Shown here: one piece after another, positions 63,514 through 64,000 of the stretch
Layout of the letters: every line of letters begins with the position of its first letter
Numbering within the stretch: the first letter of the stretch is position 1
Assembly (NCBI GenBank): GCA_930633525.1
Contig: CAKNFP010000003.1
Coordinates: forward strand, 83,110-147,109
Reading direction: 5' to 3'
Origin: Hyphomicrobiales bacterium
GTDB lineage: Bacteria > Pseudomonadota > Alphaproteobacteria > Rhizobiales > Beijerinckiaceae
DNA length: 64,000 nucleotides
Position numbers and translations under genes: made by a program
Notes under the pieces: model-generated
Seen by the model: the letters and a program-made list of their open reading frames with translations, nothing else
The model's database searches: none
Told to the model about the DNA's origin: nothing

Positions 63514-64000
63514 TCAACCTCCCGAGGCGGTGGCCGCGCCCACGCGCTGCGGCGCGTAAGGCTCAAGGCCTGTCGGCTCATGCACGTTGGTCAGACGGCG
63601 GTTGAAGATGCAGGTCGATTCCTGGCCGTTGCGCAGGGTCCATTGCGCGGAGACCTTGTCGACGACGACATAGGGTCCCTCTGTCCGGAAATTGACGAGG
63701 CTCTCATTGCGATCCGCGTCGACGATGAAGATCGCCGGTGTCTCGCCCTCGAACCGAAACCAGGTCTTGGTGCCGTCGTCGAAGACGGCGACCGGCTTGT
63801 TGGTGGAAGACCCCTTGTAGCCGTAGTTGCTGTTGGCGTTCGCGATGTTGAGCGCCTTCAAGTTCGGATTGGCGGCGCGCTCCTTGGCTTCGGCAAGCAG
63901 CCGGGCGCTGGCTTCGTCATCCGGGAAGCGAAACCGCACGGCGTAGATCTGATTCGATGGCGGGCGCGTGTTCGAGCGCAGCAGGAACGAGTAGACTCGC
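63514..64000 (-). CDS. virB9: VirB9, start cut by window edge
   Basis: The frame runs open to the window end, so the 5' part is missing. Visible: YSFLLRSNTRPPSNQIYAVR, FRFPDD, YGYKGSSTNKPVAVFDDGTK, and FIVDADRNESLVNFRTEGPY, the VirB9 C-terminal domain that clasps VirB7. It is six bases upstream of virB10 in the same operon. Family call is firm. Confidence 0.93.
   Translation of the reverse strand, partial: RVYSFLLRSNTRPPSNQIYAVRFRFPDDEASARLLAEAKERAANPNLKALNIANANSNYGYKGSSTNKPVAVFDDGTKTWFRFEGETPAIFIVDADRNESLVNFRTEGPYVVVDKVSAQWTLRNGQESTCIFNRRLTNVHEPTGLEPYAPQRVGAATASGG

Overview
The window looks like one stretch of a large, self-transmissible alphaproteobacterial (probably Hyphomicrobiales) plasmid. 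The grounds are a complete repABC replication/partition locus with matching parS sites, rhizobial-type DUF736 genes, a MOBP-like relaxase, and a VirB/VirD4 type IV secretion cluster. The order assignment is inference from gene families; no rRNA or tRNA gene is visible to anchor taxonomy.

Layout. (1) 0-19 kb, plasmid backbone: the 3' part of an IS110 transposase, two DUF736 genes, a WGR protein, a PemK/Phd toxin-antitoxin pair with a nearby orphan antitoxin-like fragment, a tyrosine recombinase, repA-repB-repC with three parS sites and a candidate antisense RNA, ssb, two XRE-type regulators, a SECOND repC with its own candidate antisense RNA, a second partition-like pair (ParA plus a small RHH-like protein) beside a repeat array, then mobC-relaxase. 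(2) 19-28 kb, a nitric-oxide response block: an NsrR regulator and four candidate NsrR boxes feeding two long operons. These contain several DUF2249 proteins, a 12-TM membrane protein with intramembrane histidines, a NifU_N-DUF59 protein, a YeaR-like protein, a group III truncated haemoglobin, an AhpD-like protein and a DUF2478 protein. (3) 28-58 kb, a proteostasis/stress block: GrpE, DnaK, five Hsp20 proteins, FtsH, a wrecked DegP, HdeD, YfdX, thioredoxin, peroxiredoxin, glutaredoxin, a Kef/YbaL-type antiporter, a tandem universal stress protein, a KaiB-like protein, a PAS histidine kinase, a frameshifted response regulator, Crp/Fnr and GAF-LuxR regulators, an omega-subunit-like protein, an NDUFS4-like protein and a triple-BON protein. 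This gene set matches the transmissible stress-tolerance loci (TLQ/LHR/tLST) known from gammaproteobacteria, here in an alphaproteobacterial version on a conjugative plasmid. (4) 59-64 kb: virD4, virB11, virB10 and virB9 (cut by the window edge), all on the minus strand.

Two closely similar LuxR-type receptors without a LuxI sit at the two borders of the cargo, one beside the relaxase and one beside the T4SS, so transfer may respond to acyl-homoserine lactones or similar signals. Several cargo genes are broken (DegP, tandem USP, response regulator, a 4-TM protein, a NarI/PpiC remnant), so the cargo is partly decaying while its chaperone, FtsH and NO-response cores stay intact.
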